Below, piece after piece: positions 25,701 through 36,984 of a stretch of 64,000 nt of DNA. The notes below the pieces were generated by a model. It made no database searches, was not told the origin of the DNA, and saw nothing but the letters and a program-made list of their open reading frames with translations. Where the stretch lies: NCBI GenBank assembly GCA_030533445.1, contig CM060070.1:21890001-21954000 (forward strand), in the 5' to 3' direction. The stretch's first letter is position 1; each line of letters opens with the position of its first letter. The stretch comes from Cyprinodon diabolis (lineage: Eukaryota > Chordata > Actinopteri > Cyprinodontiformes > Cyprinodontidae). The position numbers were made by a program, and so were the translations under genes.

Positions 25701-27398
25701 GTTGTTACATTTGTTGATCTAAAAAAGGCACTGGCATAATTCGTCAAAATATACAGTATTAGGAAAGCATTATGGTTTACATGGTGTGGCTCTGGAGTAA
25801 GAGCTGTTTAGGTAGAAGGCAACATGGGAAAAAGTAATTAAAGGAAAAGTCCGGTCACCAAGTAATGATCAATGGATCGTTGTTTATATAAAAAAAAAAA
25901 CCTAACTATGTTCGCGGTGATTTAATGAATTTAGCATTAATAAGAAAAAAAATAAAAATTGTAAATTTCCTAGCCATCACTGAGTCCAGGACTGGCCATT
26001 TTTGCCTAAATATAGTAACATCTCACTCCTGACATCTTCCGGCATTAACGTCACGGTGCGGTAAGCCTAGCGCCATTCTCCCCTCTTTACAAGCAAGATC
26101 AATGGGAACTGTGAAACACATCTGCAATCAGCAATATTTTATTTTTGAGGAGAAAAGACCAGAGAGTGACAAGCTGCTGGTCAGAACCTCATCCCAGTCA
26201 CAATTACAGTACTGTAGTTCCTTTGACAGCTATAATAGCGCTAATAGTTACTCTGTGTCATAGACACACCTCAACTAGAGGACAGGATAACTACTGGAAA
26301 AGTACAGAGGCTTACGGAATCAGGGGAAGAACAATGACATCATTTCATGTGTAAAATATGCAGTGAAATACATAGTTTAAAATAACACATATCTTCTGAT
26401 TGAGTCACTTCTTTTAAGAATGATCCTTGCACTGTTACCATCACAATGGTACTGAAACTGTTATAAAATAATCTGATAACACAAGGCCAATTTGAACATA
26501 AAGGAAGTTTCATCATGTTGTACATCACCTTTTATTGGAAGGAGAATTGTTTAAGAGGTCTTTGAAGGTTCCTGCTTAAAAGACCCCTGGTTTATTATTT
26601 TTTTAAGCTTAGTTACTCAACATAGTTGATCTTAACTAGGACGAGATAAAAGATTGGTATAAAAGCAAAACTTTCTGCTGCTCTTTTTTTCTCTAAGTTT
26701 ATGAGTATGTAAGACTAATTATCCAAGATAAAAAGGACCTCTCAAACACACTTTCACCATTAAAAACCCTGTTCAACATCGCTGAGTCACCTTGGCCATA
26801 TAAAATATGACTCTTGTCACACTGCTGGTAAAGAAAGAGCAGAGGATATATTTTGATTTCAGAGGTCTTAGTCATTTGTCATGTTCATTGGGTCATTAAT
26901 TCACTTCCATGTCTGTTTGTTTCTGCAACACCTGCCTTCATTAAAATCTTTAAAAAGGCACCATGTAGCTCCCAAATGTCAGTATGCACTTAGGTCCTGA
27001 GCAACCATTTGTGACAGACAGCAGACTACTTTTTATCAGCAAATTAAGAACTCATCAAACTACTTCGACAAGGCCACTATCACCCCTCTAGATTAAATCC
27101 TACAACAGAGAAACAAACAGGCTATGTATTATATCTGTTTTGCTGTCTGATAACAACTATAAGTTTAGTTAGCTCTTGTGTTGACAATGAGTTCAGACTA
27201 CATTAAGAAACACCCTAAGTCACATTGTTAACCTACTCGGAGAGAGAAAATATGAGGAGAATGTTCTTTTGAGTGATTGCTCCTTACTTTCTAGGAACCC
27301 TAAGGTTGTGAATAAAAACCTGATTGAAGAATAAGCATATATATGGTTTGGAGTCTAACAACATGACCCATTCAGCAATGGATTTAACCCTCTTAAGT
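16713..27398. other. 10.7-kb stretch without recognised genes
   Basis: The largest featureless block. Open frames do not exceed 125 codons apart from one of 173 codons at 22325-22846, minus, which shows no family signature and ends in a low-complexity hydrophobic run. About 19915-20270 is richer in CpG (CGTCGAAC, GGCGCCG, AAGCGCAGACC, GAAGCGC) and could be an old transposon 5' end or regulatory patch. At 23780-23885 there is an AAGTA/AGTAAA-rich tract of the kind found in fish MITEs. At 25844 AAAGGAAAAGTCCGGTCACC follows TTA and could be a Harbinger end. None of these is firm. Confidence 0.4.
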
Positions 27399-27400
27399 TA

Positions 27401-27846
27401 CAGCAGGTAAAATAAGTATTGAACATGCTGCCATTTTTCTAAGTAAATATATTTCTTCAGGTGCTATTGACATGACATTTTCATCAGATGTCGGCAACAA
27501 TCCAAGCAATCCACACATACAAAAAATCTAAGCACAAATGTCCTGAAACTAAGTTATGTGAAAAGCAATCCTGCCCCTTGTCAGTGCAAATTAATAAGAG
27601 CTGGTTCAGTCCCAAATGATGGCCTATAAAATGGTGTGTCTGGGATAACACGAGAAACGTCTCATGATGGGTAAAAGTAAAGAGCTTTTTCAACACCTTT
27701 ACAATTTTATTGTGGCAAATTATAATTGTTGCAATAACGATGGTATTGTTTACAGAAGGATTTCTAATCTTCTGAATGTTCCAGTGAGCACTGTTGGGGC
27801 CATAATACGGAAGTGGAAAGAACATAATCTCTTTCCACTTTTGTAA
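27401..27846 (+). pseudogene. 5' part of a Tc1-like transposon
   Basis: Starts CAGCAGGTAAAATAAGTATT directly after TA (27399-27400), as Tc1 ends do. It has a long untranslated arm containing CAGATGTCGGCAACAATCCA, followed by the first part of a transposase from 27667 (MGKSKELF). The reading includes the helix-turn-helix LNVPVSTVGAIIRKWKEHN, typical of the first DNA-binding subdomain. The match stops at about 27835 before the catalytic core, and there is no right arm. The arm resembles that of the Tc1 tail at 52215-52548, so the two are copies of related families. Confidence 0.82.
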
Positions 27847-28802
27847 AATCAACAAAACCTGTTTAATAATTACTTTAGTTTAAGTAATGATTGAATGTAA
27901 TTAATAAAAAGGAAAACTAGTAAAAGTAAAGTAAAAATACAGTGTCAAAATTATGCGCAAAATTAAAATAAGATTTCTGCCTCATATCAAACATAACTTT
28001 GAAAAACTACATTTAATAAAAAACATTTTTATTCACGATTGGGAAACGATGTTGTTTTTGAAAGCCATCCTAGATTTAGTCTTAGTTTTCATCTTCAGGA
28101 TGATCATGATATTAGTTTTAGTCATTTTTTTGTCATAATTATATGTGATAGTTTTAGAATGTTTTATGTCATATTTCATGAAACAGCTAACCTTTACAAT
28201 TCCTATTGCAACCATATTACTTATTGGACTGACAGCTCTTGTTTAGATACTATGATTGCTAGAGATAATATGCTGCCATGCAGTTCATCATTAATCTTGG
28301 CAAGAAACCTTTTGTTTCTAGAATTCAAATAAACTTTTTTTTTTTTTATTTATGCCGCTTTATACAAAAGTGTCACACAGAAGTTTAAAAAATCTGATAT
28401 AGTTCAACATATCACATTGGTTAAAATAGCAGATAGGCAAGCAAACAAAATTTACAATAAGAGAAAATGTTTTAATGACAATACAACAAAACATTTTTGT
28501 ATCAGATTTAAGTAGACTGAAAAAAGATCTAAAAGGGGAAATATCCAAAGATCTCTGTACCTTTTAGCCTGAGCCTTTATCCACACATTAACAATATGCA
28601 ACTACACACTTGCTCTGGATATAATTTAGGGATTGCTTTTGGTATAAATTATTGTATCACCTCTTTTGCATCACCTCTTGTTTACTGGAAGAAATAAAAT
28701 CCTTATAGTAAGATCAAATGATTTATTTTTACACTTGACAGAGGAAGATCAGCCACATATAATTTATTAAGTAGTGAGGGCAGGGAGAGCCATACTGCTA
28801 AG
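27847..28802. other. No feature recognised
   Basis: AT-rich. Short overlapping frames on both strands around 27950-28330 carry no recognisable motif. Confidence 0.4.
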
Positions 28803-29270
28803 TGTGAGGATTCTGTGTTCTGTGCTCTGCTGATTCTCTTCCACAGGTGGCTGTTGTTGACAGGTGGGCGTGGCCCAGCACCTGATGCTCATTGGGGCTG
28901 CTCTGGCTGGAGCTTAAAAGGAGTTTTCAGACAGCTAGACAACGGCAGAGTGTTAGACCGTTGTGGTACGCCTGGGCCACTGTCCAGTGAGCAGTGAGTC
29001 GCAGAATTCCATCTTCCACTCATCCTCCCCGAAAAGGTTATCGGTACCTAGCGGTAATTGAAGTGACATAAGCGCAGATCTGCCTTACTCTACTCTTTTT
29101 AATCAGATTCCCTTTTCCTCCTGCAGTGCTCCTAACTCTGACGTTTCCAGCCTTGCCTGCAACTCACGTAGTGAGCTATTCATCTGCATATAGCCTAAAT
29201 AAACATCTTTAACTGCTCCTTGTTCTCCGACTGTGTCTGCATGTGGGCCAAACACCTTAAAACTATGACA
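28803..29270 (+). mobile_element. Ty3/gypsy-type LTR (5' LTR)
   Basis: 468 bp with LTR ends: start TGTGAGGATTCTGTGTTCTG, end AAACTATGACA. Inside are a TATA-like CTTAAAAGG near 28914, an AATAAA signal near 29200 and the near-terminal CTGCATGTGGGCC motif shared with the other LTR-like repeats here. It is followed at once by a degraded gag region, which gives it direction and class. No 3' LTR is seen downstream, so the element is truncated. Confidence 0.72.
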
Positions 29271-29655
29271 GAAGAGCACTCTGGCCAAACTGACCCAGCA
29301 GACACTTTCGGAGCAGGAGCAGTTACAGACTCTTGGCTTTGCGGTAAACGCAGCGCAAGGACAAATGCAGGTTTTGACAGTTCGACTTAACCAACTTACT
29401 GCCATGTTAACCTCACCTGATCATTCTCCCCCTTGTTCTGAAGGTTTGTTTCTAAACCCAGAGAAATACTCCGGAGACAGCGTTGACTGCGGAGATTTCC
29501 TTTGTTTTATGGTTTTTAACCGGAAGAGCTCTCAGATGGGCTGAAGCTCACTTCCCAGACTGCCGATCTTTCGTTTGCAAGACAGTGTTTTCAGCATATA
29601 CGGATTCTGTACAGCAGTCTTGCCAGTTGCTGGCCCTTAAACAACGCGGTACGTG
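29271..29655 (+). pseudogene. Ty3/gypsy gag relic
   Basis: The segment after the LTR reads GACCCAGCAGAC (DPAD) about 25 bp in, where fish gypsy gag starts; the ATG itself is not preserved. At 29455-29500 comes LNPEKYSGDSVDCGDFL, resembling the 'PEKFSGD...CRGFL' block of gypsy gag. At 29510-29580 comes WFLTGRALRWAEAHFP, matching the 'LLSGRALRWA' block in another frame. The stretch normally between these blocks is missing, so there is an internal deletion with frame loss. No protease, RT or integrase follows; the similarity ends near 29650. Confidence 0.68.
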
Positions 29656-31781
29656 TGTAGAAATGGAGGTGATGATTGTTTATTCCTTAAAAATTATTGT
29701 TGTTGTAGGCATTGTTATTAATATAATAATAGTAGTGTAATGTTAATGATTATTATTCTAAACTGATGATGGGTGTTGCTATTGTTATTATTAGTAGAAT
29801 TAACGGTCCTATTACCACTATTGGCATCTAATCTATCACTATTGGGTATTGCTGACTGCAGTATGTAATCATAAATATGTATAGTGTAATTTTTTATTTT
29901 GTTCAGCCAAAGTGTGGGATTAAATGAGCATTGTCTTCTCCTCCTTTAGAAAAAATACCTTCTCTTTTCAGTGGTGTATTTCTCCTTTCCTTTCGTAATT
30001 TTTTTTTGTCTTATAATGATCTTATGTTTAAATAAAACTTTTAAATAAAAAGAAAAAAAAAAACACAAGACTTTAAGATATTTTTTTTATCCTGGGACTG
30101 TGAAGTCTCATTGTAACTCATTTGCCCTTGCCTATCCTTGTCCAACACACAGTCACCTCCAAACAACATACTTACACAAAATACACTCCAACCCCACATG
30201 TGTTAACACTACACCAATTGTTACACACACCTACCTATGAAACCCTCACCCTGCCACTTCACCTTTTCTGCTTGAACTGACAGTTATAGTCATGCTGCTG
30301 CATGTCTGGCAATCCACTCCCTAAAGGGAAGTATGCTGAAAAGCATACAGCTAAGGCTGAAACATGCAAGATTAGGGTAATGATTATTCAGTTATTTACA
30401 TAATCAACTTATTTAAGAGGCTTGTGTTAGCTTCTAAACGTGTTCAATGCGGGGAAGAACTGTTAATTTCTGAGATTGCAAAATTTTGTCATTTTTTGTC
30501 CCTTTAGTAAGCAAGATTATTTTTTTACTAAAGTCAGAATTAAATACTAATTAAAACCAGTGTGTGTTTTAAACCATGACTAAGATTTCCAGACTAAACC
30601 TATTAAACAAGAAAGGCATTTCTCATTAAATAAAAGACTGGTTAAAAAAACTGTATAACCTTCTCCATTGTCAGTAAATTTGCCTTCAGAACGCTGACCA
30701 ATGCTATGAACATTTCCATTGGACTAAACTACAAATGTGGTATTCTGTTGAATATGAAATGAATTAATATCCAAGTTTCCTTTCCATAAGTTTTTGTTTG
30801 TGTCCCCTCACTTGCAGCTGTGTGATGCTATCTTTATTATCTTCTTCTTGTCTTGTTTATGTCTGAAACTGGAGCTGGATGTTCAACCAGCTCTAGAGTT
30901 CTCCACTCCCTCCTAAATTTATTCTCAACTTTCATGTACAATTCTAATAGGGTCATCATCATTTACTATACCATGATTTAATACCTTGCTTGGTTATGTA
31001 TTATTATCTGTCTCTGTCGACCTTTTAATCAGCTTTACTTGCTCTTAGGCACTTACAATATTTTGATCTTTGGCTTCCTTTTCTGCTCTGACTCCTTAGC
31101 TTTAGACCTTTCAGGCTATTCAGAGGTATTGTGTCATCTATATTCTGTTTTAAATTTCTTATGAAGAAATATTATTTGGATTACCACAGTAAGAGAACAT
31201 ATTGGGCCCATTCCCTCTCTCAAATTATAAAAATAGTAAGAAAAGATTTGGCTTGGTTTCCATTGTTCACATAAGCATTAGAATGTCAGTCTGAAATGAC
31301 ACACACCTCAGTTTGCTAAGATTTGCCGAAGCTTCAATTTTATAACTCACTCTGCAAAGCATGACTTATACAAGAGACAAGAGTTGGCTTCTTCACACTT
31401 TACTGTGTTTTTTTATTTCAGCACAATGTAAAAGATTACACAGAACATCCTCACCTGAACTTCAAGCCAATTTAAGTTGGAAAAGCAAAACAACATTAGG
31501 ACAACTAATAATGAAAATATTCATGTGTAGTATTAATGTTGTGACATAATTCACAGTCAAGATTTATTTTTATATACAAACTGGCTTTAAAGATTTAAAA
31601 AAATCTATCTAATTTTTTCCCCAGTCTGGGACTCCCGATGCCAATCTGGCCCAAGATAGATGCCTGGTAAAGGCTAAACTAGATGCCTAGTAATGCTTTT
31701 GTGTTAATCCTAGTCTGTAACCAGTACTGTAACCATCCCCCTACTTAATTGGCCCCCATACCATCCCCTGTGACATTTTAT
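29656..31781. other. No feature recognised
   Basis: Contains ATT/ATA-rich runs at 29690-29800 and a poly-A tract at 30048-30064. No gene or repeat family was identified. Confidence 0.4.
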
Positions 31782-32532
31782 TGTCATAATGGGTTTTAAA
31801 TGCTTAGCCTACATGCAGAAACAAACTCAGAGGCAGGCAAAAAGTTGAACACTTTATTGATGGAGAGTGGCACTCAGAGACAAAACACAGGATTGGTTAA
31901 CCAAAACCTCTAGAGGGAGATCAGAGTGGTGAGTTCAAGGTCCATGAGATTTTCAGGCCACAACTGAAAATATCCAGTTAAGGAACTCAGTTGTTGTTTT
32001 GAGGTTGCTCCTTGGTTCCTGTTTGTGGGGGGTTTTCGGATAAGGCTGTTACTTGCTGGAGGACGGACAGGCAGACTCATTGGGGTCTAGAGGAGCAGCG
32101 GAGCAGACAGTGACAAGCATTCATGAAGAGGACTGCAAAGAGAAGTGGTGAAAGATTTCCTGAATCTCAGAGAGATGAATGGGTTCCTTTCACGGCTTGA
32201 AGGACCAGGCTTATCCAGTGGATCAGGAGATAATCCTGCCAAAAACCACAAAGGAGACAAAGGGTTAGATCAGAGGACTCAGAGACGAACACCCAAAGTT
32301 AGACACAGCTATGCTCTGAGAGGCTAGAGTACCCAATACTGGCAAACACTCTGGCGTCGAGGTGGTGACAGTCCGCTGCTCAAATACCCCTCTGGTGATG
32401 ACCCAACGAGCTGCAGGTGTGGGTGGAAAACCGGAAGAGGCCCTCTTGGCCAACAGGGAAAAGGGCACCATCTAGTGGATGGAGAAACTATAAAAGGAAA
32501 CACAACATTTCCCCACAAACAGAACCCTAACA
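31782..32532 (-). mobile_element. Solo-LTR-like repeat (Ty3/gypsy-type)
   Basis: Read on the minus strand it starts TGTTAGGGTTCTGTTTGTGG (32532) and ends CCCATTATGACA (31782), 751 bp. It has a TTTTATAG TATA-like box, an AATAAAG signal near 31860 and the near-terminal CTGCATGTAGGCT motif. The internal block CCAGAGTGTTTGCCAGTATT ties it to the repeats at 13441-13834 and 55446-56098. A heptamer ACATTTT occurs at both ends (31773-31779, 32530-32536) but overlaps the element, so it is not a clean target duplication. No coding region was found. Confidence 0.62.
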
Positions 32533-32695
32533 TTTTCACAACTTTGTAAATTTTTATTATATATTAACAGGAATGGAAATTATATTGCCCTTTCAAATTT
32601 TTCAAAATTACGAGTAGCACACAGCCTCACTCCTCCAGCAGAGCAGGTGATGGTGTTCTGAACAGCATCAAGGCCAAGACTGCTATTTGAGGGAA

Positions 32696-32918
32696 TGTGA
32701 AAATAAGGAGGAGAGGGAATCTTCCGCAGGTTCCAGGCTCTAAGTTGCCTAGATCTACCTCCCGAGCTTAGTTTGAGAAATAATGCGTTTACAATTATGC
32801 AAGTTTCTCCACATAATCATACATGTTGTCCGTTATTGTGGTTTGAGTGTTATAAGTCTGGGACAATAAATGTGAAAATAAGGAGGGGAGGGAATATTCG
32901 GCAACTTCCAGGTTCCAA
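32696..32918. repeat. Pair of ~45-bp direct repeats
   Basis: TGTGAAAATAAGGAGG followed by GAGGGAAT and TTCCAGGTTCC-like text occurs at 32696-32740 and again at 32871-32918. Origin unknown. Confidence 0.75.
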
Positions 32919-33231
32919 ATTTATCAAATAAAGTGTAAAAAATTATCAAGTCAAGTCAAGTCAAGTCAGCTTTTATTGTCACTTTATTCATATGTACAAG
33001 ACATACAAGGGAAATGAAATTACGTTTACTCTCTACAATATAAAAATATACAAGAAATATACAAGACTGACATTTAAAAAACAGACATAAAGTGCGGGAC
33101 ATGACAGGTAACAGTGGTAAGATAAATATAAATATGAAGTATAGACATTACAATAAAAAGCAATAAAAACAGCAGCAATAGTTTGTTCCAGGCTGAGGTA
33201 GTGCAGGTAAGGTGCAGTCTCTGGTACAGTG

Positions 33232-33273
33232 TATGTGTGTGTGTGTGTGTGAGAGAGGTGTGTGGGTGTGTGT

Positions 33274-33315
<42 letters not shown>
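33232..33315. repeat. (GT)n and (GA)n microsatellite
   Basis: GT units followed by GA units, inside the LINE 3'-UTR. Confidence 0.95.
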
Positions 33316-33320
<5 letters not shown>

Positions 33321-33322
33321 TC

Positions 33323-33900
33323 TTAGCTTCCTGTCTGCCTGGTGGCTGGAGCAGACCGTGTGGGGAGGGGGTGGAGGGAGTTCAGCATTCTGATGGCCTG
33401 GTGGATGAAGGTGTTCACCAGCCGGGTGGTTCTGGACCGTAGGCTCCCATACCTCTTTCCGGAGGGCAGGAGACGGATCAGGTTGTGTGCTGGGTGGGTG
33501 TCATCCTTCAAAATTGTGAGGGCTTTGCGGGTGAGGCGGCTGGAGTAGATGTCTTGCAGGGAGGGGAGAGGTGCCTTGATTATCCTCCCAGCTGTGTTCA
33601 CTATACGTTGCAGGGCTTTCCTGTTGTAGTCAGTGCAGCTCCCGCCCCATACAGTGATACAGCTGGTGATGATGCTTTCAATGGTTCCTCTGTAGAAGGA
33701 GGTCATGATGGCTGGTGGGGCACTGGCCTGATTCAGCTTCCGCAGGAAGTAGAGGCGTTGTTGGGCTTTCTTGACCAGTGATGCAGTGTTGGGGGTCCAG
33801 GAGAGGTCGTTGCTGATGTGCACTCCTAGGAATTTAGTGCTGCTCACTCTCTCTACAGCAGCGCCATCGATGGTCAGTGCCAGGAGAAAGGTGTTGATAG
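33323..33900 (-). pseudogene. CR1/Rex-like RT C-terminal domain
   Basis: Still open for about 190 codons. It includes STKFLGVHISNDLSW, KKAQQRLYFLRKL, FYRGTIESIITSCITVW, ALQRIVNTAGRI, SRLTRKALTIL, LLPSGKRYGSLRSR and TFIHQAIRMLNS. These are the RT thumb and the C-terminal segment of Jockey-superfamily LINEs. The catalytic palm (motifs A-C) and the endonuclease are absent through 5' truncation, so it has no activity. The open frame of this remnant suggests moderate age. Upstream residues before TFLLALTIDG belong to flanking DNA. Confidence 0.88.
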
Positions 33901-35088
33901 CAAAATCGAGAATTGGCATCCACTGAGCAGAGAATTTATTCATTGCACACCAACTGTAGCACATCGACTGAAACATGTCTCCATGAAAGTAAAATCCTAT
34001 TCGAATTTATCTGTCCACCAAAACTATAAATTTTAAGGCATCCATGTATAAGAAATCTGAAAACATTTAGAATGTTTAAAATTTCCCTTTTCATTAATAT
34101 TTTAATCTGTTTTCTCATCAATGGGCGGGAGTTTAGGGCGATGTGCGCTCCGGCAACAGGCAAGGTAAATCTTTGCAGGCAGGCACTTCTCTTCACAACA
34201 GATAAAACCCGAATCAAATGTTGGAAAAATGCATTTTAATTAAGCAATTTAAGACACGTGTTAAGATTATTATATTGAACGAAATGCCAAATGTGATGTT
34301 TATGTCTGGCCAATGGCCATAAATGAATTGAATGTTGACCTCTGACTTCAAGTTCCCTCATGTGACTTTCAGAATGCCTGTCATCCAATCAATGATAAAT
34401 ATAGTTCCATGGACTCATTCACATTCTTTGCCAGCATGTAGCCTAGCTTAGTTTTAAATTAGCCAATAGAAGCAATACTGATTTTCTGATAAACAGTCTA
34501 TTTAAAAAAATAAATACTCTAAATTAATATTTGAAGAGTAAAATTAGTAGATTTTTATATAGGCTTATTTTATTTTCAGGCTGATTTGAATTTTTAAGCA
34601 GTTTTCTTCAGATTTTGAAAATTATTTCAGCTTTTTCAACTTAATTGATTTAATTTGAATAAAAAATTCTTGACTTGAAAAGATTCAGATATTCATTTTC
34701 AATTTTTTATGAGGTTTTGTTCCAACTCTTAATAGATTAATTGTCAAAAGATTCTCCAAAGTAAAATCCAAGAAGAGGCCGACCATGACTATGAAGCTGA
34801 TCCCAGTGGGGAATTTGTCCTCTGCATTTATCTGCATTAGTGATAGCCATGCCAGTTCAGGGATTGACTGCAGTTGGTCAAGGTCAATGACCGGCGTACC
34901 TGACATGTAATAACCATACCATGCATATTGCGTTAGGTTAATAGAACATATTAATTAGGCTATGTATGTATTTTTTTTTTTTTTTTTTTACAACTTGACT
35001 ACTGTCTGTAATACATTACATGGGATACATTTCCAATATTATGCCGAAGAAAGATTTATTTGTCCATAAATCCTAAAGAAACTGACCT
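33901..35088. other. No feature recognised
   Basis: AT-rich, with a poly-T run at 34972-34989. A G+C-richer patch near 34120-34160 was not identified. Confidence 0.4.
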
Positions 35089-35362
35089 ATTTTAGAGGCA
35101 TGCCTTGAAGACATGCATGTATGATTAAAGATTTCTGCTTTTTAATCCTGCCAAAACAGAAATTATGTTTGAACCAGGGACTATGAGAAAGATGGTGATT
35201 AAGATGGTCATCAAATCTGGATGGCATTAAGTTGGACTTTCCATTCAAATCCCATATTAAACAGATTTCTACAATGTCCTTCTTTCATATATGGATTATT
35301 CCAAAAAAATTGAAATATCTTGTCCAGCAGGTGCTGAGAAACTACTCAATGCATTTGTAATA
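35089..35362 (+). pseudogene. L2 reverse transcriptase scrap
   Basis: The translated plus strand gives FLLFNPAKTEIMFEPG, matching '[17 protein letters not shown]' of the 46-49-kb L2. It then gives, in shifted frames, SFKSHIKQIS...SFFH and the text GGTGCTGAGAAACTACTCAATGCATT, matching '[10 protein letters not shown]'. Gaps and stops abound. It is an old fragment of the same LINE family covering the segment after YADD. Confidence 0.78.
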
Positions 35363-36286
35363 TAGAAGCAATTGTATTGCCTTATATAGCCTTATACTTA
35401 CTTACATAGAGAATGGAGTTGACAGGGTTTTTGAATCCTAGCAGTACATGCTGAAGGTCAAGTATGAATCTTGGCACAGACAAGGTTCCTAATGGCTGAT
35501 TTGCACGCAATCAGATTATAAGCTAAGAGGTTTTGGCATAAACAGAACATCTGTATAAACATCTTTGTTCCAGTGTCAGAGCAACTTCTGGCTTTGACTA
35601 GCACATCTTCATTCCAGCAAGATTTCAACCAAACATTCCGTCGTGCATGAGCACCTACATAGTGAACTTATGAAATGCTTAAGACAGCTGGAGGAATTCA
35701 GTTTTGTCAATAAATGTTTCACCCGTCCGGAGGACAAAATGGTGTGAAACGTGTTCAAGTGTCCATTCTGTCATAAGAGAATTCAGATCTAACAACACAT
35801 TCAGACAAAAACTTGTTCATCCTAATGACCAAACACCCAAACCTAGGCTGAGTGGCTTATTTTTGTGATCCATTGTAATGAGGATTGTACAGCCATTGTT
35901 TATATTCATTTTAGCTGACGAGTCATACAAGATGGCAGCAAAAACTGGAAAGGTCACATGGCTCTAGTCACAAGCCTCATTTAAAATAATATCTTAAAAA
36001 CTAAATTGGCACAAGTAACAGTATTAATGGCACAAATCTGCACCAACGAAGCACTAAAGAAGTAGACCAGTTTGGTTCAATTTTGAGTTTAATGGGGGGG
36101 TTGGTGACCTCAACGGAATCCTTGTGACGTACTTGTCATATGTTGATGTATGCCAGCATGTTTCAGCGTACTTCAGCTTAACTTGATACATAACTTATAT
36201 AAACTTACCCATAAATTATCCAATGTATGCCAGCGCTTTTGCCTGATTTTTCGTACGTAAGCTGTATGCTGTCTAAATCATCAAGG
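35363..36286. other. No gene; ATGTATGCCAGC occurs twice
   Basis: The word ATGTATGCCAGC occurs near 36147 and 36222 in a stretch of short palindromic text (TACGTAAGCTGTATGC). This may be part of an unclassified DNA transposon. Confidence 0.3.
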
Positions 36287-36984
36287 TGTCACAGGGCCTT
36301 AAGTGACAATTATAATCTGACAGACGATGATTATCATGTGGTTTGACAGTTCAGTCCACCTCCATAGAATATGGTAGGATCAGGCCGGAGGGCTGCCAAT
36401 TAGATGCGGCGGGTGCCGCCCCGAGTGAGGCAGATGCTGCAGTCCCGGAGGGCAAGAATGAGTCTGAGCCAGGTCAGGGAAACAGATCAGAACAGGAAGA
36501 CTAAGAGATCCAGGAGTTTGTAGCCCGGTCAGATGTTCCAAACAGAACAGGAACAGGCTAGTTAAGGGTTACAGGAGTCCAACAGAGAGTTCAGGCAGAA
36601 CGTTCAGATGGGAACAGGCAAGCTCAGTGGTAGAGAGGCGGAACAGGGCAGGATATCAGGAACACTACGGAGCTGAACACTTGCTGTCTTCACTGGGCCA
36701 AGACAGGCACAGCTGGATTTACTGGATAAGAGACAGAACATGATCAGGAAAACAAGAACACAATGAAACACCAAAAACCTCTCTCACCATTTGCCTACAA
36801 GAACGAGAAACATGAACTGTGGCATCAGCAATGATCTCAATAATCTCGCCGCAATAGCTGGAAGTGAGCTGATATAATGAAACAGGAGCAGGTGGTGTAG
36901 ATGAGTGGTAATTGGAAACCGGCAGAGTTAAGCAGGTGAATGAAATGAGCAATTAGGCCAGCTCTCAGAGTCATGATCATGACA
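36287..36984 (-). repeat. Unclassified interspersed repeat, possibly LTR
   Basis: On the minus strand it starts TGTCATGATCATGACTC and may end CCTGTGACA at 36287. Its middle part (about 36540-36680), rich in CAGGAACAGGC words, matches 62887-63050. No coding region, TATA box or poly(A) signal was identified. The LTR interpretation rests only on the TG...CA ends. Confidence 0.4.

Larger units (their letters stand above)
32947..33900 (-). mobile_element. CR1/Rex-like LINE, 5'-truncated
   Basis: Minus-strand element. A C-terminal reverse transcriptase block (33900-33323) is followed by a 3'-UTR carrying GT and GA microsatellites and AATAAAAGC. It ends in tandem GACTT units (32946-32970, TCAAG on the plus strand). 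A short-repeat 3' tail instead of poly-A is typical of CR1-group LINEs. The 5' cut near 33900 lies inside the RT C-terminal region. Confidence 0.88.
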
